Counted from the first letter of the stretch, positions 42,813 to 52,060 are shown. The stretch: DNA of 58,506 nt from Lachnospiraceae bacterium UBA3820 (GCA_002369325.1 DFDU01000003.1:1-58506), one strand, 5' to 3'. Notes: generated by a model from the letters alone, not told the origin. Program-made: numbers and translations.

Positions 42813-43814
42813 TTAAACTGTGTATATGTGCTCAGTGAGGGTTTTTGACTCTCCCGGAGCAAGTTCTTTGTAGCCTGTTTCGTCGTCAGGTATTGGAAGA
42901 TTTGGTGCATCGATTATCCAGGTACAAGGCTCCGGACAGAAGTAACCTTTGTCACCGTGGTCATTCCAGATAACCCAGAATTTGAAATCCCTGCATACTT
43001 CATAGATGATTTTCTTGTCTGTTTTAATATCCGATATAACTGCACCGTAGAACGGCTTGCCGTCATAGGAGCCTTCTTCGGCGAAAAATACATCATTGTC
43101 GATATCATGAAGAACAGGTATCTGTGAACCTGTGATATATTGCTTATCATGGTTATTAAACGGAAGGAACTCTCCTGTAGGTATGCAGGATTTGCTAAGC
43201 TCCCACTTGTCGCCGACAGGAACGTAAAGTCTCATATCAAGGCCGTTACCGGTTTCTCTGAATGGTCCGTTTATTGTTGTATGGTTACAAACTCCGAAAG
43301 GAAGCTGCTTTGTTGAAGTGTTTGTCATGGTAAATTCATATGAGAGACCGTTGTCGGATAAGGTAAAAGTAAATTCTGCCTTAAAGCTGACCGGGAAGGT
43401 TTCAAAGAATTCATCCTTTTCATCATATATATATTCGGTTTTTGCCACAGCGTTACCGTTTATAACCTCTGCACTTACTATATCATGCTCGCGCTTATGA
43501 AGAAAACCGTGTATATGATTTCCGAGTGCATCATTTATAGGAAAATGATAAGTTGCATCGGACACTTTAAGTACACCGTTAGAAAGTCTGTTGTGAAGAT
43601 AAAGAGTTGGTAAACCGTAAACCTCCGGAGATTTTTGCAAATCTTCGATAGAAAGGGTTTTATCAAATCTGAATAATTCTATGTCGGCTTCAGTATCCTG
43701 CATACGCAAAACGTTGCTTCCCAAAAATGGTGCGATAATTGCCTTATATTTGCCGGCAACAAGCTCAATAGCCTTCTTTCCTTTGTAATCAGTAATCTTG
43801 GCTGAATAACTCAT
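42813..43814 (-). CDS. Aldose 1-epimerase-like (galactose mutarotase fold) protein
   Basis: A 333-residue beta-sandwich protein of the galactose mutarotase superfamily. NHIHGFLHKREHDIV has the His pair expected near the substrate, and FGVCNHTTINGPF supplies another. The general base Glu may be in YFCPEPCTWIIDAPN. It has no signal peptide, so it handles an intracellular sugar. ATG 43814 is chosen because AAAGGAGG lies upstream; ATG 43841 does not fit. Its 3' end lies in the right arm of the repeat element. The exact sugar is unknown. Confidence 0.83.
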   Translation of the reverse strand: MSYSAKITDYKGKKAIELVAGKYKAIIAPFLGSNVLRMQDTEADIELFRFDKTLSIEDLQKSPEVYGLPTLYLHNRLSNGVLKVSDATYHFPINDALGNHIHGFLHKREHDIVSAEVINGNAVAKTEYIYDEKDEFFETFPVSFKAEFTFTLSDNGLSYEFTMTNTSTKQLPFGVCNHTTINGPFRETGNGLDMRLYVPVGDKWELSKSCIPTGEFLPFNNHDKQYITGSQIPVLHDIDNDVFFAEEGSYDGKPFYGAVISDIKTDKKIIYEVCRDFKFWVIWNDHGDKGYFCPEPCTWIIDAPNLPIPDDETGYKELAPGESKTLTEHIYTV

Positions 43815-43970
43815 AATACCAATCCTCCTTTGGCAGAGCACATGGCTCTTTTTGATTGCAAAATGATATATAATTAATTGTGTTAATTAAAATTTCAATA
43901 ATTGTTTACAATAATATCATATTGTGTAAAAAGTGTCCATATAATAATAAACATATTTCGGTGGAAAAAG

Positions 43971-43999
43971 TGGACAACAAATATTTGTTGTGCTATAAT
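43971..43999 (+). promoter_or_regulatory. Promoter of the DUF4358 lipoprotein gene
   Basis: TGGACA (43971-43976), 17 bp, TATAAT (43994-43999) with TG one base before it (extended -10). Upstream, the divergent region has ATTGTTTACAA and ATTGTGTAAA as spaced half-repeats that may be regulatory. Confidence 0.7.
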
Positions 44000-44054
44000 T
44001 CAAGACGTTTTCAAACAATAAGTAAAATAATATAAAATACAAGGAGAGAAGATT

Positions 44055-44555
44055 ATGAAGAAAAAAATATTGATGATTTTGCTTTCGTTGACTTTGGTTC
44101 TTTCGTTGGCTGCATGCGGAAGTAAGGGAAATAAGTCTGATGAGGCAGGTAATACGGATGCAAATATAGATGTTAACACTTTGGCAGATGCCATTAAGAA
44201 TGGTGGGGATTTCAAGGATAACCTTGCACCTGTTGACAAAAGTATAGGACTTACGAGAGTATTAAGTAATGTGGATGAGTCAATGGTTGAGGAAGCTGCA
44301 TTTTATACAAATTCAAGTTCAAGCGCAGAGGAGATAATTGTTATCAAAACAACATCTGCCGATTATGTAAAGGTTATGACTGCAGCGTTTGATGTAAGAA
44401 TCAGCAATCAAAAAGTTGCATGCAGTGATTATCTCCCTAATGAAATTCCTAAGCTCGAAAATGCACTTAAATATACAAATGGCAAGTATGCGATTCTTGT
44501 TATTTCAAACGACAGTGCAAAGGCAAAGGAAATAATTGAAGGATATTTTAAGTAG
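44055..44555 (+). CDS. DUF4358 domain lipoprotein
   Basis: A 166-residue lipoprotein: signal and lipobox in VLSLAACGSKG (Cys21), then a single DUF4358 domain at about 40-165 (EEIIVIKTTSADYVKVMTAA, YAILVISNDSAKAKEI). The family is common in gut Clostridia and has no known activity. AAGGAGAGAAG precedes the ATG, and a good promoter lies 56 bp upstream. It is a single-gene unit. Confidence 0.85.
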   Translation: MKKKILMILLSLTLVLSLAACGSKGNKSDEAGNTDANIDVNTLADAIKNGGDFKDNLAPVDKSIGLTRVLSNVDESMVEEAAFYTNSSSSAEEIIVIKTTSADYVKVMTAAFDVRISNQKVACSDYLPNEIPKLENALKYTNGKYAILVISNDSAKAKEIIEGYFK

Positions 44556-44559
44556 AATA

Positions 44560-44668
44560 AAGTAACAAAGGCCGGAAGAGATGCGTATATTAAAGGTGTA
44601 TCTATAATTTTTATACAGCCGTAAGCCTCAATATACGATTTGCTCACAACCAAACCTTCCTTTGTTAA
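44560..44668. repeat. Imperfect inverted repeat downstream of the DUF4358 gene
   Basis: Aacaaagg near 44565 pairs with cctttgtt near 44660, and gatgcgtatatt pairs loosely with aatatacgattt. It is weaker than the other palindromes but lies in the same kind of place, between genes. Confidence 0.4.
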
Positions 44669-44699
44669 AGTACGGATATACCCGGCTGTTTAAGATATT

Positions 44700-44734
44700 A
44701 ACGGGCTGTCACATATTATATGTGACAGCCCGTT
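44700..44734. terminator. Bidirectional terminator between convergent genes
   Basis: A perfect 16-bp stem, 44700-44715 with 44719-44734, a 3-base loop and TTTTTT on the plus side. It serves the DUF4358 gene and the convergent Ig-like gene. Confidence 0.88.
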
Positions 44735-44738
44735 TTTT

Positions 44739-45092
44739 CTATACACCTTCTGCAAAACCGAATTTGATGCTTATAGGATCTTTAAGTGACTGACCGCCTC
44801 TGGATTTAACTCTTGTGGTTATATTCAGAAAATAATATCCGGTGGTCGCATAGGGTTCCAGTGGCTCTACCTCAATAACCTCATTTTTTACATCGTATCT
44901 TATGTAAGTCTGAAGCTTTTGATCCTGAGAGTTTGTTACGTACATAGTGTCCGAATTAACGGTTTTAGGATCAAGCGGAATATTGAAGGTTACACGCCAT
45001 ACAAAATTTCCCGTTTTGAATTTTAAATCCTGCTTTACCTTATTTGTAAGGAAGGAAGGCACATCTTCTATATCAAGTAATTTCTTAGCCAT
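44739..45092 (-). CDS. Small Ig-like (Big_5 type) protein
   Basis: A 117-residue protein that is almost entirely one SbsA-like Ig domain: WRVTFNIPLDPKTVNSD, YDVKNEVIEVEPLEPY and YYFLNITTRVKSRGGQ. In other proteins this domain is part of long secreted or S-layer proteins. Here there is no signal peptide or partner domain, so it should be cytoplasmic. ATG 45092 has GAGGTG 6 bp upstream. Function is unknown. Confidence 0.75.
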   Translation of the reverse strand: MAKKLLDIEDVPSFLTNKVKQDLKFKTGNFVWRVTFNIPLDPKTVNSDTMYVTNSQDQKLQTYIRYDVKNEVIEVEPLEPYATTGYYFLNITTRVKSRGGQSLKDPISIKFGFAEGV

Positions 45093-45286
45093 AAGACACC
45101 TCATATCTAATAATTATATAACTGATTTTATCACAAGAAAAAATAATATACAAGTATCGTCTGAGATTTGGCATATGAATAAAAATGTATTTTTTTGTAA
45201 ATAATTTGATGATGAAAGAGGCTTATATATTTGTTACAAAAATGTTACAAATGTATAACAAAGGAATATGTTGGGAGATGATTAAA

Positions 45287-46249
45287 ATGATTAAGATAAT
45301 TAATTCTTTAAAAAACTCCTACAAAAGAAAAATAATGATATTTGTGGTAATAAGTCTCTTTATGGCGTTTGCATTTAATGAAATTACTAACAAGGACAGT
45401 TATATTATTTATTATGAAAATCAGCCGGTTGGAATTACAAAGGTAAGGCCGCAGGTGGTATACAAGGCATATGGTGATGCCAAAGCCAAATTTTATTCAG
45501 AGGGGAAAAACATATCCGATGATAAAATATATTTGGAAAAAACAGGAAAGAAGTATGGAAATGTAAAATATATCGGAGAAAATGAGATATCCGAAACAAT
45601 ATACAGCAGACTTGATGATAAGGAACCGATATTGGTCGGAAAAAGCACACAGCTTTTCAAATATGTAAATCCGTATTATGAAGAATGCGAATATGTTTAT
45701 GATGATACTATGTACGAGGATGAAATAAAGGTTACCAGAGATGAGGCATCGGGCATGCGAGAGGTAACTGTTATGGAGACATATTATAACGGGAAAAAAC
45801 ATGACAGAAAAATCCTTGAAACGAAAGTCGTAACAAAAGCCGTACCAAGAGTGGTACATATTGGTACGAAGAAAAGACCGGAATATATTTTACCGGTAAC
45901 GGATTATGTGCTTACATCAGGCTTCGGTCCGAGATGGGGGACAAATCACAACGGTATAGATCTCGCTGTCCCGACAGGGACTGATGTTATGGCAGCCAGG
46001 GATGGAACGGTTATTCAGGCAGGCTGGAACGGCGGATATGGGATAAGTGTATATATAGATCACGGCAACGGAGTTGTGACAAGATACGGTCATATGAGCG
46101 AGACCCTTGTTTCGGTCGGACAGGCTGTTAAACAAGGGGATATCGTAGGACTTTCAGGTAGTACCGGCGACAGCACGGGACCGCACGTTCATTTTGAGAT
46201 ACGGGAGAACGGTGCACCTATCGACCCGGTAAAATATATCAGTTATTAA
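45287..46249 (+). CDS. Membrane-anchored M23 peptidase with G5-like domain
   Basis: A 320-residue protein. One helix at about 14-31 anchors it; residues about 135-195 resemble a G5 domain (KILETKVVTKAVPRVVHIG); the C-terminal 110 residues are a lysostaphin-type M23 metallopeptidase. Zinc ligands are His221 and Asp225 (NHNGIDLAVPTG) and His302 in GPHVHFEI; His269 and His300 are catalytic. It should cut peptidoglycan cross-bridges. Start 45287 is used because GGGAG lies 9 bp upstream. It stands just upstream of the flagellar block and may help assembly or cell separation. Confidence 0.88.
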   Translation: MIKIINSLKNSYKRKIMIFVVISLFMAFAFNEITNKDSYIIYYENQPVGITKVRPQVVYKAYGDAKAKFYSEGKNISDDKIYLEKTGKKYGNVKYIGENEISETIYSRLDDKEPILVGKSTQLFKYVNPYYEECEYVYDDTMYEDEIKVTRDEASGMREVTVMETYYNGKKHDRKILETKVVTKAVPRVVHIGTKKRPEYILPVTDYVLTSGFGPRWGTNHNGIDLAVPTGTDVMAARDGTVIQAGWNGGYGISVYIDHGNGVVTRYGHMSETLVSVGQAVKQGDIVGLSGSTGDSTGPHVHFEIRENGAPIDPVKYISY

Positions 46250-46280
46250 TAAACAACTGTTTAGAAAAATGAAAACTCAA

Positions 46281-46288
46281 CCGATAAT
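46281..46288 (+). promoter_or_regulatory. SigD-like -10 box before the DUF6240-like gene
   Basis: CCGATAAT matches the flagellar sigma-28/SigD -10 element. The -35 match is weak. The same ACCGATAATTAT string occurs before flagellin. Confidence 0.5.
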
Positions 46289-46348
46289 TATTTTAGAAAA
46301 TCTGTTTAAATCGGATTTTAAGTCTATTAATTAAAGGTTGGGTGTTAT

Positions 46349-49300
46349 ATGGGACAAATCATAGATAATCTTAATAATATCAAAAATATAATGCCGGAGG
46401 AGGTTGCCGGTATCTCAAACAAGCATTCACAACATAATAATCTGTCGGTAAATGACAATAAGGATATGGATAGTTTGCTTGGCTATAAATTCACTAAAGA
46501 GAAAAAAGATAATTATCTTGAAAATACTACAATGAAAAATTTTGAGGAGTATTTAAAGAATAAGCAGGAAAAATTAAGACAGGCAGGACAGGATGCGGCT
46601 TCCGAAGAAGAGGAGAAAAAGGAAAATGAGAAGGAAGTGGCAAAAAGTCTTTCTGCCGATGAGATAAAAAGACTTAAACTCATGGGCGTTGATGTAGAAG
46701 GAGCGAGTATGTCCGACCTTATGGGTATGGTCAATACCATGCGTTACAATGCTCATAAGGAAGAAAATCTTGCCATGATGGCGGAAATTGCATTGTCTGA
46801 TGGTGATGCCGACGGGCTTTCCGTAATCGGAGGTGCGGTAAGTGTTAACGGTGTCAGGATTGATGCTGATGTAATGGATGTAAGTATTGCTGAATCCAAA
46901 GAGGAAAGGCTTCAAAATTCAGAATTTGATAAGGATGTTAAAAATGCCGGAGAAGCTAACCCGGATGCTGCAGGTGAGAAAACCGAAAATCCGGAAAATA
47001 TAATAGGAAATAACGAGATTATTTATCTCTTACATAATGATATGCCGATAAATGAGGATAATCTTTATAAGGCGCATTTCAGCGGAACAAGGATAAATGA
47101 TAAAGGTATCAGCAATGAAATGTTTGAGGAAATGAAGCCGCAGATTGAAAAGGTAATAGAACAGGCAGGCCTTGATATTGATGAAGAAACTCTTAAGGAT
47201 GTAAAGCTTCTTATAGATAATGACATACCGGTTACCACGGATAATGTCAGAAGATATGAGAATTTAAAAGAATTTATCGGAAAGGACGCATCGGAAATAA
47301 TAAATAACATATCCGAAAATGAGTCTTTGGAGGCTGCGGAAAAGTTTTTAAATGATGTTAAAGCCGTTTCTCCTGATTTGGTATATGACATGGCAAAGAA
47401 GGGGAAAGAGGTTACCATTGCTTCTGCTGTCAGAGAAATTTCTTCATATAATAATGAGGCTGCAAATGCCACTGCCGATAAAAATGCGATTTCGGAGGAT
47501 GAAGCGGCTGTAAAGAGATTGTCCGAATATGAAAAGGATATGGAAGCGGGAACGCTTGATGCAAAAGCGGTTTCATACAGAAGACAGATGGAAGAAATAA
47601 GACTTTCCATGACACTTGAGGTGTCACTCAGAATGACAAGCCTTGATATAAATATTGATACAAGAGAAATGTCAAGGGTAATAAATGCTTTAAGAGATGT
47701 AGAGAAGAAACTTCTTGGCGATACATTTAAGAAGGCGGGCGTGGAATTAAATAATGAGAATATAGTTGCTTACAATGAATTTGTAGGCAAGGTCAGTGAT
47801 ATAGCCGGGGCACCGATGGAGATTCTTGCATCACCTATGAGAGACAGGATGTTTTCGGTAAATTCTCTCCATGCAAGTATTAGCACGGTTGAAGTCGGCG
47901 TTCAAAAATTCGAGACCGTAGTAAGAAGCTATGAAGCGGTAGGGACGGCACCGAGATCAGATATGGGTGACAGTATTAGAAAGGCTTTCGGCAATATTAC
48001 GGATATCCTTGAAGATATGGATGTGCCGGTTAATTATGAAACCGAGCGTGCCATAAAAATACTCGGATATAACAGTATAGAGATAACAAAGAGTAATATA
48101 ACCGAGGTTATGAACTATGACAGGCAGGTAAATGAGCTTATAAATAACCTTTATCCGGAAGCGGTACTCGGTATGATCAAGGACAATATTAATCCGTTGG
48201 ACGCCTCTATAGAAGAATTAAATAAGACCATAAGAAACAGAAGATATAACGAGGGAGTAAGTGAGGCAGAGGATTTTGCATCATATCTTAGAGATATGGA
48301 AGCAAAGGGCGAAGTAAGTACCGAAGAAAGAGAAAGCTATATAGGCATATATCGTATGATGAATAAGCTTGCAAAATCGGGAGACCGGGAAGCGGGCTGG
48401 CTCTTTGCAAACAGCAGCCGATTGACTGTAAGAAATCTTTTATCGGCTATGAGAAGCCGTAAAAACACAGGAGTAGATGTGTCTGTTGATGATGAATTCG
48501 GAATGCTTTCGGGAATCAACGAAAAGGGTTCTCGTATAGACAGGCAGATTGAAAGCGCATTCAAGAGCGAAATGGATATGGTGCCTGATAATAAAGAAGA
48601 TATATTAAAGGACATTGAAAGATTTAATGTTCTGGATGAAGCGGTTATGCAATTTATAAAAGAAAATGATATAGAGCTTTCGATGGTAAATGCATTTGCC
48701 TCAGACAGAATGATAAATACACCGGGCGGAATATATGGTCTTGTATCCGAACTTCTTTCAAGCATGAAATTCGATGCCGATAATACGGAAGAGCTTGTTG
48801 ATGAGGAAACCGAAAATATGACGGATTCTCTTTTGGGCGAAGAAATCGGAATAGATATGGCTCAGTTTGAAATGGACAGTATACTTGAAAGCCTTCGCGG
48901 AAGCGAAGAGATGTCTCTTAAATATGAAGATTTAAGAAATCAAATAACTGAAATGATGTACCGCATGGGAGCGCAGGGCCGATTGGGAAGTATAGATATA
49001 GCTTCTGTAAAAACAATAAATGCAGGCTTTAATATTATGAGCAATATGGCTAAAAGGGAGCATTTCCAAATACCTGTAAGAACAGGAGAAGGTATAAATG
49101 TCATTAATCTTAGTATAGAGCATAACAGTGAAAATAAAGGACAGATAAGCATAAATATGGCAAAAACCACTTACGGAAACCTTTCGGCGGATGTGAAGGT
49201 TATGGCTGACGGAAGCTTATCGGGATATGTTGTGTCGGATACAAGTGAAGGAAATATGGCACTTTTGGGTATGGCGGAAGTATTTGCCGGAAGAATATCC

Positions 49301-49450
49301 GGGGAAGGCTTTGAGGCAGCAGATATAAGACTTGGCAGTCTGGCCGTAACAAATTCAAAAGCCGAAGACGAGGAAACAAATACAGATGAAAAAATCCTTT
49401 ATAAGGCAGCAGTTTCGCTTGTAAAAGCTTTGGCAGACTTAAATGGTTAA
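46349..49450 (+). CDS. Large flagellar-locus protein (DUF6240-like, possible FliK analogue)
   Basis: A 1033-residue, acidic, cytoplasmic-looking protein, without signal peptide or membrane segment and with few aromatic residues. Low-complexity Glu/Lys stretches occur near 75-100. Several repeats of a helical unit with a 'DxxxPVTxxN' flavour (NDIPVTTDNVRRYENL; NDMPINEDNLYKAHF; MDVPVNYETERAIKIL) run through the middle. The last 130 residues (VNGVRI-type beta strands, INVINLSIEHNSENKGQISI) recall the C-terminal domain of the hook-length protein FliK. It is flanked by flagellin and shares a SigD-like promoter box with it. Assignment is by style and place; no activity is shown. Confidence 0.65.
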   Translation: MGQIIDNLNNIKNIMPEEVAGISNKHSQHNNLSVNDNKDMDSLLGYKFTKEKKDNYLENTTMKNFEEYLKNKQEKLRQAGQDAASEEEEKKENEKEVAKSLSADEIKRLKLMGVDVEGASMSDLMGMVNTMRYNAHKEENLAMMAEIALSDGDADGLSVIGGAVSVNGVRIDADVMDVSIAESKEERLQNSEFDKDVKNAGEANPDAAGEKTENPENIIGNNEIIYLLHNDMPINEDNLYKAHFSGTRINDKGISNEMFEEMKPQIEKVIEQAGLDIDEETLKDVKLLIDNDIPVTTDNVRRYENLKEFIGKDASEIINNISENESLEAAEKFLNDVKAVSPDLVYDMAKKGKEVTIASAVREISSYNNEAANATADKNAISEDEAAVKRLSEYEKDMEAGTLDAKAVSYRRQMEEIRLSMTLEVSLRMTSLDINIDTREMSRVINALRDVEKKLLGDTFKKAGVELNNENIVAYNEFVGKVSDIAGAPMEILASPMRDRMFSVNSLHASISTVEVGVQKFETVVRSYEAVGTAPRSDMGDSIRKAFGNITDILEDMDVPVNYETERAIKILGYNSIEITKSNITEVMNYDRQVNELINNLYPEAVLGMIKDNINPLDASIEELNKTIRNRRYNEGVSEAEDFASYLRDMEAKGEVSTEERESYIGIYRMMNKLAKSGDREAGWLFANSSRLTVRNLLSAMRSRKNTGVDVSVDDEFGMLSGINEKGSRIDRQIESAFKSEMDMVPDNKEDILKDIERFNVLDEAVMQFIKENDIELSMVNAFASDRMINTPGGIYGLVSELLSSMKFDADNTEELVDEETENMTDSLLGEEIGIDMAQFEMDSILESLRGSEEMSLKYEDLRNQITEMMYRMGAQGRLGSIDIASVKTINAGFNIMSNMAKREHFQIPVRTGEGINVINLSIEHNSENKGQISINMAKTTYGNLSADVKVMADGSLSGYVVSDTSEGNMALLGMAEVFAGRISGEGFEAADIRLGSLAVTNSKAEDEETNTDEKILYKAAVSLVKALADLNG

Positions 49451-49467
49451 TTAAAACGGGATATAAA

Positions 49468-49475
49468 CCGATAAT
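49468..49475 (+). promoter_or_regulatory. SigD-like -10 box before flagellin
   Basis: CCGATAAT, 62 bp before the flagellin start, with a TAAA 12 bp ahead, shorter than the usual 15-bp spacing. Same box as before the preceding gene. Confidence 0.5.
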
Positions 49476-49537
49476 TATAATAGATTTGTTAAACAGATAG
49501 CGGAGTATAATTACAAAATAGTTTGGGAGGCATACAT

Positions 49538-50965
49538 ATGAGAATAAACCATAATTCATTAGCACTTAATGCAAGCGATCATTTCGCAAGAGTAAATGAT
49601 AATATAGCAAAGTCTATGTCGAGACTTTCTTCGGGAACAAAGATAACCAATCCGGCAGATGATGCTGCGGGACTTGCCATATCAACAAGGATGGATTCAC
49701 AGATCAGAGGACTTAACAGGGCCTCTCTTAATTCAAATGACGGTATATCGGTTATACAGTCTGCAGAAGGCGGATTAAACGAACTTCACAATGTTCTTCA
49801 AAGAATGAGAGAGCTTGCTGTTCAGGCTGCAAATGATGTTCTTTCCGAAGATGACAGAGATATGATTCAGATGGAGATAGATGAACTTGCCGGTGAAATC
49901 GATCAGATAGTTGATTCGACTTCATTTAATGATCAGAAGCTTTTGGACGGATCTGTTTCAAGAAGAAGTCTTTCAAGCGTTTTCAGCATTCAGACTACAT
50001 ATATTTCAACAGAAGTTTCCGCCGGTGAATACTCTTTAAGTGTAACGGAAATCGGAAAGCAGGCAACCTATTCCACCGGATTTTCCTATTCAGGCGCAAC
50101 CGTTACAAAGGAACAGGCAGGAAGCTTTAAGGTTAACAATTTTACTGTGGAAATTAGCGAAGGAATGACGATGACGGAGGTTTATGAAAGCCTTCAGGAG
50201 CATCTTAAGAAGATAGGCATAGACGTATTAGCCTCAAACGACGGCGGAGCTACGGAAGCTGATTTTACATCCGGTTCACCGGTAATATTCAGAACACAGG
50301 AATACGGTAAAGATGAGAAGATTGAGATATCTGTCGGAAATACCGAGCTTGCCTCACTTCTTGGAATAAATGACGGGGACAAAGAAACAGGTAAAGATTG
50401 TGTTGCTTCACTTACACCGTCCGATAACGGATTTACTTCAACCGCGACTTATACCTCTGACGGTAACTCGATAAGAATAATTGACAGAAACGGTTTTGAA
50501 ATGCTTGTGGATGTTGACCCGAAGACTTATGATCCGGCTGACGGAGATGCTGTTATCGAGGTTCTTTCGGCCGGAGTAATGACTATCCAGACAGGTTCAT
50601 ATTCGGGTGAAGAGTTAAAGCTTGATATACCGAGTGTAAGTTCGAAGTCACTTAAGGTTGACCATCTTATAATGTATACAAATGAATATGCTTCCGAGGC
50701 AATCACCGCTATTGATGAGGCGGTAAAGAGAATATCAAATATCAGATCAAGACTCGGAGCATTTGAGAACAGACTCAATGACATATATGATAACCTTGAG
50801 GTGCAGGAAGAAAGTCTTACCGCTGCATACTCAAGAATAATGGATACTGATATGGCAGAGGAAATGACAAATTATACTCAGCAGGATGTCCTTTCTCAGG
50901 CAGCTATATCCATGATGCAGAAGTCCAATGAAAGACCTGAATCACTCCTGCAGCTTTTGCAGTAG
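49538..50965 (+). CDS. hag: Flagellin
   Basis: A 475-residue flagellar filament subunit. The conserved N-terminal D0/D1 region is intact (MRINHNSLALNA, SRLSSGTKITNPADDAAGLA, RMRELAVQAANDVL) and so is the C-terminal one (RLGAFENRLNDIYDNL, DTDMAEEMTNYTQQDVLSQA, ending SLLQLLQ). The variable surface part is about 140-380. The ATG at 49538 has GGGAGG 7 bp upstream. Secretion is by the flagellar export system, assisted by the FliS chaperone encoded next. Confidence 0.95.
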   Translation: MRINHNSLALNASDHFARVNDNIAKSMSRLSSGTKITNPADDAAGLAISTRMDSQIRGLNRASLNSNDGISVIQSAEGGLNELHNVLQRMRELAVQAANDVLSEDDRDMIQMEIDELAGEIDQIVDSTSFNDQKLLDGSVSRRSLSSVFSIQTTYISTEVSAGEYSLSVTEIGKQATYSTGFSYSGATVTKEQAGSFKVNNFTVEISEGMTMTEVYESLQEHLKKIGIDVLASNDGGATEADFTSGSPVIFRTQEYGKDEKIEISVGNTELASLLGINDGDKETGKDCVASLTPSDNGFTSTATYTSDGNSIRIIDRNGFEMLVDVDPKTYDPADGDAVIEVLSAGVMTIQTGSYSGEELKLDIPSVSSKSLKVDHLIMYTNEYASEAITAIDEAVKRISNIRSRLGAFENRLNDIYDNLEVQEESLTAAYSRIMDTDMAEEMTNYTQQDVLSQAAISMMQKSNERPESLLQLLQ

Positions 50966-51032
50966 GAATGTTTGATTCGGCTTGCAGGCTGATTTTGAAA
51001 TTATCATGGTTTGAATTTATCGGAGGACATTT

Positions 51033-51512
51033 ATGACAAGTGAATTAAAAAAAGATTTTACCTTAAGAATATCACAGGCAAATCACAGCGGACTTATACT
51101 TATACTTTTTGATATGGAAAAGGTTTATGTAGAGGATGCGCTTAATGCCTATGATAAGGAGGATAGGGCTGAATATTTAAAAAATATTAATCAGGCAAAA
51201 AAGGTACATAATGAACTTATGTCAGCCATTAATCCGGAAGATGAAAAGGGTAAAACCTACCTTAATATATTGAGATACATTTATACAAAGCTCATAGATT
51301 CGGCTGTTAAAAGAACTCCATGTGAACTTGACAGATGCCGGAATATGATGGATAATCTTCGTACCGGCTTCGAAAAGCTGCACGAGATAGACGACGAGGG
51401 ACCTGTCATGCAAAACGCGCATCAGGTTTATGCGGGACTCACATATGGTAAGGGAACGCTTAACGAAAGTCTTGAAGGTGCGGACTACAGTAAGAGAGGT
51501 TTTTTGGCATAG
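51033..51512 (+). CDS. fliS: FliS-like flagellin chaperone
   Basis: A 159-residue, mostly helical protein. HSGLILILFDMEKVYVEDAL and the later helices YLNILRYIYTKLIDSAVK match the FliS fold; it binds the C terminus of flagellin and stops early polymerisation. It is about 30 residues longer than common FliS because of a C-terminal tail. CGGAGG precedes the ATG, 67 bp after flagellin. Confidence 0.8.
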   Translation: MTSELKKDFTLRISQANHSGLILILFDMEKVYVEDALNAYDKEDRAEYLKNINQAKKVHNELMSAINPEDEKGKTYLNILRYIYTKLIDSAVKRTPCELDRCRNMMDNLRTGFEKLHEIDDEGPVMQNAHQVYAGLTYGKGTLNESLEGADYSKRGFLA

Positions 51513-51524
51513 GAGGTTATCAAA

Positions 51525-51941
51525 ATGATAAAAGAAGATTGTATTTTTTGTAAGATTGCAAAGGGAGATATCCCTTCGGCTACGATTTATGAAAGCAATG
51601 ATTTTAAGTGTATTCTTGATGTGGCACCAGCCAACAGAGGACATGCACTTATAATTCCTAAGGAACATTCCGATAATATATATGAATTGGATGCGGATAT
51701 GGCAGCGAAGGTTTTTTCTTTCGCTACGGTTGCGGCAAAGGCTATTAAGGAAGAAACAGGCTGCGAGGGACTTAATATAATCCAGAATAATGGTGAAATT
51801 GCAGGTCAGACAGTGAACCATTTTCATATGCATATCGTTCCGAGATTTAAGGATGATGATGTGAAGGTAACCTGGAAGCAGCATGAAACGGAAAGCGAAG
51901 CTCAAAACGAGCTTGCAAGGGCAATTAAGAACAGATTATAG
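51525..51941 (+). CDS. HIT family nucleotide hydrolase
   Basis: A 138-residue histidine-triad protein of the HinT type. The triad HFHMHIVPR lies near 108-116; CIFCKIAKGDIPSATIYE is the usual N terminus with its two cysteines. It cleaves AMP-lysine-type phosphoramidates. AGGAGG precedes the ATG, 12 bp after fliS. Confidence 0.93.
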   Translation: MIKEDCIFCKIAKGDIPSATIYESNDFKCILDVAPANRGHALIIPKEHSDNIYELDADMAAKVFSFATVAAKAIKEETGCEGLNIIQNNGEIAGQTVNHFHMHIVPRFKDDDVKVTWKQHETESEAQNELARAIKNRL

Positions 51942-51962
51942 TACACCCTATTTTAAATATAC

Positions 51963-52006
51963 AAAATCCTCATGGTTAAGGAAACCCTTTGGCTGTGGGG
52001 ATTTTT
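51963..52006 (+). terminator. Terminator after the HIT gene
   Basis: Stem 51963-51975 with 51993-52005, 13 bp including three G-U pairs, then a T run. Confidence 0.65.
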
Positions 52007-52009
52007 CTA

Positions 52010-52038
52010 TTGACAATTAGGTATTTATAATGTAATGT
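52010..52038 (+). promoter_or_regulatory. Promoter of the metK riboswitch RNA
   Basis: TTGACA (52010-52015), 17 bp, TAATGT (52033-52038). The aptamer begins about 23 bp later. Confidence 0.7.
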
Positions 52039-52060
52039 ATGTTTATATTTTATAAGAGAA

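Larger units (their letters stand above)
42190..42814. repeat. Composite element of two giant palindromes flanked by inverted repeats
   Basis: The 745-bp gap between znuC and the epimerase-like gene has no credible gene. It is bounded by inverted copies of an 18-base sequence (42190-42207 and 42797-42814, one mismatch); the right copy covers the stop codon of the epimerase-like gene. Inside are two very long imperfect hairpins, at 42213-42462 and 42499-42791, with a terminator-like hairpin between them. The two hairpins share a 19-base stretch (42370-42388, inverted at 42591-42609) and a loop core TGTTTGAGCG-CGAGTT. No transposase is present. It looks like a non-autonomous (MITE-like) or RNA-structured repeat. 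Confidence 0.8.

Noticed and set aside
42190..42814. CRISPR array or insertion sequence with transposase
   Set aside because: Repeats are inverted and nested, not regularly spaced, and no transposase frame is present.
46349..49450. Antisense reading frames of 60-180 codons under the large flagellar-locus gene and other genes
   Set aside because: They mirror codon structure of the real genes, lack ribosome sites and show no family features.
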